DNA from: Colius striatus
Taxonomy: Eukaryota > Chordata > Aves > Coliiformes > Coliidae
Length of the DNA: 64,000 bases
Direction of reading: 5' to 3'
Assembly (NCBI RefSeq): GCF_028858725.1
Contig: NC_084761.1
Location: 24,892,501-24,956,500 of the forward strand
Position numbers and translations under genes: made by a program. The notes beneath the pieces are model-generated. The model was not told where the DNA came from, searched no databases, and worked only from the letters and a program-made list of their open reading frames with translations. Shown piece after piece: positions 59,276-64,000 of the stretch (position 1 is the first letter of the stretch; every line of letters starts with the position of its first letter).

Positions 59276-60548
59276 CTGCAGAAAATGAGTGGGGGACATT
59301 TAATCTCCTGTTTATACAGGGGGAGAAGATGAAAGGCAGAGACAGTCATCTCCTCAGAGAGATTTTTGCCATTAAGTCAACCCAATTAAGATTAAACCAA
59401 TTAGAAAGACATCTAATGCCCTTTATGTTAGACAGTTAAAGTCATTTCACAAAAGATGAGCCATGGTGTATCTCAAGAAATTGGCACATTCTTTGCAATA
59501 ATCATTTCTAAAACTAAATTCTGACTAATTAGCTTAAATCAAAAGAGAATGACTTCAAAGAGGAAAACTCTGTTTCCAGATTACAAATGTGAAAGAGGGC
59601 ATGACAGTTTAAATGTTTTAAAACTTAATTAACAATATATATATTAGCTTCCAAAACCAAAAGTTCCTATGCAAAAAACCTTTATGCTTCAACTGGTGAC
59701 TGCAACTTAACTACATTGACGCTCATTCAAAAGTGTCAAAAGAAAGCTAGGAGCCTCAGAGATATAGATTATGTCACAAGAAATGAGCTTTCGGTGTGGA
59801 CTGATACAAAAAAAATAGTTCAATTATAAGTCTGTGCAGCTGTAAAAATCTGCATTTTGTAAAATGCTAATATATTTGACAGAACAATGTTCGTATTCTC
59901 ATTGTGTTGGCTAATGTTTCTAATCACTGGTGAAAGACACAGAAATGCTAGATTGCAGTGATCAGAAATCCTGGCTGAGCCAATTGTCACATCAACAAAA
60001 CCAGGGACAGGCCACTCCCTGCTCACATAGACCTGCTCTGGCAGAGGACAGGCACAAATGAAACATCCCTGTGTAGTCTATGAAATGGTGTGGAGTGTGA
60101 GATGCTTTCCTCTGACTGGAAACTATGGACACGTGAGTCTACTAATGAATATATTAAACAATCCTTCCCTTTTTCATCACAGATCTCTGACAACATACCT
60201 CAGCTTCCATCCTGTTCAACAAGAAATTTCAACCACCAGCTCTTCACCTCCTCTATAAGCCAAGCAGCAATCTTTTGCTTCATTCTAGCTAACCGACATC
60301 ATATACCCCAGCTAACATGAAAAAACTGCTTGACAAAGCAGCAATAGGAACACAACTGCAGCACTACACTTGATTTTTGAAAGGTTTAGAAAGGATAGGT
60401 TAGACTTATTGGAACCTGAGATTTGTTTGAACAGCTCAGGACAACACAGTATTCAATAAGCCTTCTATCAGAAACGAATTCAGGTAAAATTCATTACATG
60501 CTAAGTACATATATGCATATACAGGTTTGTGTTGTTTTTGCACATTAC
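59276..60548 (-). other. PRDM5: PRDM5 intron, 1.3 kb (smallest)
   Basis: The intron has a gtaatg donor and a ttctgcag acceptor, phase 1, in the linker between F1 and F2. It is AT-rich with no repeat family recognised. Confidence 0.92.
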
Positions 60549-60633
60549 CTGAATGTGTTATCATATGGCGTTTTAGCTGGTTAGCCGAAATAAATTTCTT
60601 GTCACATTCCTGACATTCAAAGATCTCATGGAC
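60549..60633 (-). CDS. PRDM5: PRDM5 coding exon, in-window exon 1 (finger F1)
   Basis: This 85-nt exon opens after ttttgcag and closes at TCAG|gtaatg. It encodes 28 residues beginning [10 protein letters not shown] and ending HMITHS, plus the first base of a split Glu codon (phase 1). It holds one complete C2H2 finger, F1, with spacing C-x2-C-x12-H-x3-H. The leading VH is, by homology, the last zinc-binding His of the preceding finger, whose other ligands lie in the next exon upstream, outside the window. The linker before F1 is short, without [22 protein letters not shown] is a strong PRDM5 match. A longer open frame reads through both splice sites, but only these bases are coding. Exon-numbering homology to human exon 9 is inferred. 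Confidence 0.95.
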
Positions 60634-63600
60634 CTGCAAAATGAATGTTTAATGACAGTTAAATGTGTTTCAAACAAGATCACACATCTTACACGTATAG
60701 ACATTCTCCAACAACTATAACTGTTTCTTAGCCAGTAGCTATTCTCATGAATATTCTGATATTTCTCCCTTGCTAGTCCCTTGGTGAACAACAGTTATCT
60801 ATGCAAAAATAAATGTTCAGACTTGCAAACAAGAAATTAACACTAAAACTATATTTAGAAACACAGTCTATGCGAATCTGCAATACCGGATCCATTTAAA
60901 ATACCATTACTATAAAAGCATTAAGAAAACACATGCGGAATACCTTTTCAGAAAATTTGCTTCTAGTCAGTAAGACATAAGTAAAAATCATACAGCAACT
61001 ACTTCATAATAGATGTAAGATTTTTTTTAAAGAAAGTACTATCCAACTCTTTCAGGACTGTTTCTCTTAAAAGCTTTTAGAGGGAAGACAGCGGAGAGGT
61101 AGCAGTGTCTCAGTGTCTAGTGCAGCAAGCATTAGCAGGATTTTTAACATCACAGCACATATCATCAAGGACTAAATGTCGGAAAAATGGAAGCAGAGGT
61201 TGAGAGCTGCAACTTTTGATAATTAATAAAAAACATTCACCTTCTGCTCTATATTACATTTGCCATCAGCAGCCTCTCCTCAACTTAATTACAGTGCAAC
61301 TGAACATACATCTCAGGTTTTTGAAACTGCAGTGATCACATTTCATAAAGTTTTTTTGGCAAATTCTATAGAACTTCTGTAGGAGAATCTAGTAGCTAAA
61401 AATAACAATTATCAAAGGTTCAACACAATACTCTAATGAAAAATATTTTCAGACAGCAGCATAAAGAAGCTTAACAAAGACATCCGCTTTAACAAAAAAA
61501 ACATGAAGAGATTCTCCATAAGTATTCTGCCTCACCATGTTTTTATACTGCTACTCACAAACTAACTTTACAGCAAATCAAACATTTTAATAAACTAAAA
61601 AGTAGTTGTGCCATTTCCTACAGTCTCTGCAAGCTTGGACACATTGGACACTCATGCTTAACAAAACACTCAAAAATAATCAGGTGGTAAGCACAAACGA
61701 AGATCATTCATTCTAAATATTCTGTTTACCCAGACACATTTCAAACAGGAATACAAAATCTATCAATCCACCCTTTCCCAAAAGATCTAAATTTTTAATT
61801 AGATTGTCGAATGAAGTTTAAATACATAAATCTGCAACCAAGTGCTATCAGAATCCTGTCAACACAATTATTTGAACTAACTCATAAGGTATCATTACAC
61901 ATATTTAATACATCAGAACCCAGATTGCGCTCTAATATTGCACAAGACTGCTCCAATGTTATACAAGTTTCTGATTTCAACTTATGAACATTAATAAACA
62001 GTCTCATTGAACACATTTGCATCAAAACAGAGACTTCAATGTGTGTGCATTAAAAAGCTACAGCTATCAAATATGCATTCTATAGCTGACACTCTTTAAT
62101 CAACTCTTTATAAAAGAATCAGACACAGGCTTGGGTGCATGTGTTTTAAATAGCTGTAGCTATCAGTTCTTTAAAACGTAGCAAATAATTTTATGGATAG
62201 TGATATCCAAACAGATTTTCATTGTAATAAAACTTGTCAAGCAATATGGTCTGTGAGTACATAGGCTGTAATACCACAGACAAGTGCTCTTGCAAGCATT
62301 TGTTTGTATAATAAAATCAGCCTCATTAGGAGACAGTAACAGCTATCAACATAAACCTCTGTTAACATTAAGGTCAGAACATAGTTAAAATTGTTTCACA
62401 GCCACTTGAAGAGCTATGCCTTCAGATAACACTTGCTAAGTGCTATACAAAACACACTCCAAATAAAGCACCAAAACACTCAACATTTAGAAAGGAGAAA
62501 TTAAATGCACAAATGCAACATGATGACCAACAGTTTATGTAACACCACTACAGAAAACATTAATGAATTCCAAACAAAATACGAATAACAAGATTGATGC
62601 TGCCATTAGAAATCACTGTCACACATCTATGAATAGATACATTTTCTGTATTAATAAACTCAGGGTGATCATTCCACTACTTGGCATTACCAAAGGCTCA
62701 ACTAAGTATCACTGCTCTTCTTCTTGGGGTAGCTGACTTCAAGAAGTATATAGGAGAAAAAACAGAGTCCATATGAAGTGAATGCTTACTACAGGAAAAA
62801 GCAGTTCAGAAAAACAGGTGCCAGAAGAAAGATTGAGATAATTGTCTTTGTACAGTGTAGGAATTGCAAATGGAGTTCATAACAACTTTGCAATATGCTA
62901 ATTGTTATCAAGAAGACAATGGTGAATTCTTCTTGGCATTCAGACAAGGCAAAGAGCAATTGACTCAATATGTTCAATCTAAAGAAGAAGATCTAAGTAG
63001 GACATCAGAAAAAACACGTGCTGGACTAATGAACACATTCAAAAAGGTTGACAGCATCGAGATGAAAATCAGCATATTATGAGACATCTACGGAGATGGT
63101 ATAATTTTGTTTCCTGGAACTTTTCAGAAGATTCAGATAGTGCATATATAGGATAATTTAGGTACACACTTACTACCCTCTGCAAAATAGTTTAGGCTAG
63201 AAAATCTCCTGAGGTCTCTTCCAGCCCTACATTTCCTTGAATTTATTGAAATAAATTGAGAAAAAAAAGAAGAAAGAAAAAAACCAAAAAACATGCCACC
63301 AAAAAAGTCTCATAGTACAAGCAAGAGCCTGGAAAACAAGAAGGTAGAACTAAGGGATGGAAGATGATGACAAGAAGGTTTAATTCTGTGAATTAAAGAA
63401 GAAAGTGCTTATCTATAGATGTTTGAGGCACAAACAATTAATACAACATACAAAGCTAAAAATGGATTTAAATCAAGATGACATGAAACCTAAAGATCTG
63501 AATAAGCATGTCCGCAGAGAGTAAACAGACCTCCATCTCCTCTACAGTCATTTCTTTCACTTCTCTGTGCTTGTCAGATTTTTCTTCCTGTTGTCTTCAT

Positions 63601-64000
63601 TTTTTTCATCTCCCATACTTTTATATTATCTATTTCTTATCATTGACAGGAAATGGGTGGGGGAAAAAAAATCTTTTCCTCCCTGTTTCACTTAGTATTT
63701 TCTTTACTGCTTTTATTGCCTGTCTAAATATTTTTGGTAATGTTGGTGATAGATCCCATTACGCTTCCTATGAAGACAAGTAATTCAAGCAAACAAGGCA
63801 CAAGTCCTACATGCAATCTCCTTCACTATCTGGTGTAGGCATATGAATCTAGAGCAGTATCTATTTTCTGGGTATATTAGAAAAAGAATCAATCAAGAAG
63901 AGGAAATGAATTTTTATGCACAAAATCTTCATAGTCATTCTTAAGACGAATAAGTGCTCAACTGACCTACCATCAACGCTATTTGAAACGCTTGTTAGTG
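60634..64000 (-). other. PRDM5: PRDM5 intron, partial (runs off the window)
   Basis: Only the 3' part of this intron is present, ending in ttttgcag. I searched for the preceding PRDM5 finger exon (a CSVCNKK-type finger ending HRK) and did not see it, so it lies beyond 64000. The interval contains a short CR1 fragment (63187-63240) and a purine-rich stretch at about 63256-63308; the rest is AT-rich. Confidence 0.85.
63187..63240 (+). mobile_element. CR1 LINE 3'-end fragment, short and degraded
   Basis: The plus strand carries TAGTTTAGGCTAGAAAATCT followed by CCTGAGGTCTCTTCCAGCCC, resembling the last part of a CR1 copy. The terminal ATTCTATGAT motif is replaced by CCTTGAATTTATTGAA. The fragment is old. 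Confidence 0.65.

Noticed and set aside
60022..60060. Possible CR1 remnant (AGACCTGCTCTGGCAGAGG)
   Set aside because: Only one short word resembles CR1 and the flanks do not continue the family sequence.
60436..60639. 67-codon minus-strand frame starting [12 protein letters not shown]
   Set aside because: Only 60549-60633 is real coding sequence. The apparent Met start lies in the intron upstream of the ttttgcag acceptor, and the C-terminal part reads past the gtaatg donor.

Overview
The window is vertebrate nuclear DNA, almost certainly from a bird. It is AT-rich, CpG-poor and intron-dominated. It carries several 3' fragments of CR1 retrotransposons of the avian type, recognisable from pieces such as AGAATCATA and GATCATCTAGTCCAACCCCC and, on the other strand, CAGGCTGCCCAG and GATTCTATGAT. 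There are no bacterial operons, CRISPR arrays or rRNA/tRNA genes. The species cannot be fixed from the sequence alone.

The only protein-coding gene I can support is the 3' half of PRDM5 (PR-domain zinc-finger protein 5), on the minus strand. Eight coding exons lie at 60549-60633, 59118-59275, 53719-53812, 47566-47726, 45917-46010, 32424-32509, 21018-21122 and 15728-15892. Every intron has GT-AG ends, all phases are compatible, and the exons join into 948 nt (315 codons plus TAA). They encode eleven consecutive C2H2 zinc fingers and a five-residue tail. All zinc ligands are present. The identification rests on the finger sequences matching the known PRDM5 C-terminal half, for example [35 protein letters not shown] and [14 protein letters not shown]. 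The PR domain, the first fingers and the promoter lie beyond base 64000.

Layout: 1 to about 14.6 kb is 3' flanking DNA with no supportable gene. About 14.6-15.7 kb is probable 3' UTR with two candidate poly(A) signals. 15.7-64 kb is the gene. Seven complete introns range from 1.3 to 13.4 kb, and the left part of an eighth is present. They contain CR1 fragments, homopolymer tracts, simple repeats and a few exon-like islands.

The most notable observations are these. (1) A two-exon, roughly three-finger unit is repeated three times, with identical intron positions relative to the finger fold. (2) Two inverted CR1 fragments tightly bracket the 94-nt exon at 45917-46010, which could promote exon circularisation or affect splicing. 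(3) Two unannotated exon-like islands lie in introns: one is 51 nt and in frame, the other is 92 nt and would act as a poison exon. (4) A 53-nt pure purine tract with 21 consecutive G lies just upstream of the exon at 32424. I found no wholly new gene system here. The novelty candidates concern splicing and exon architecture.
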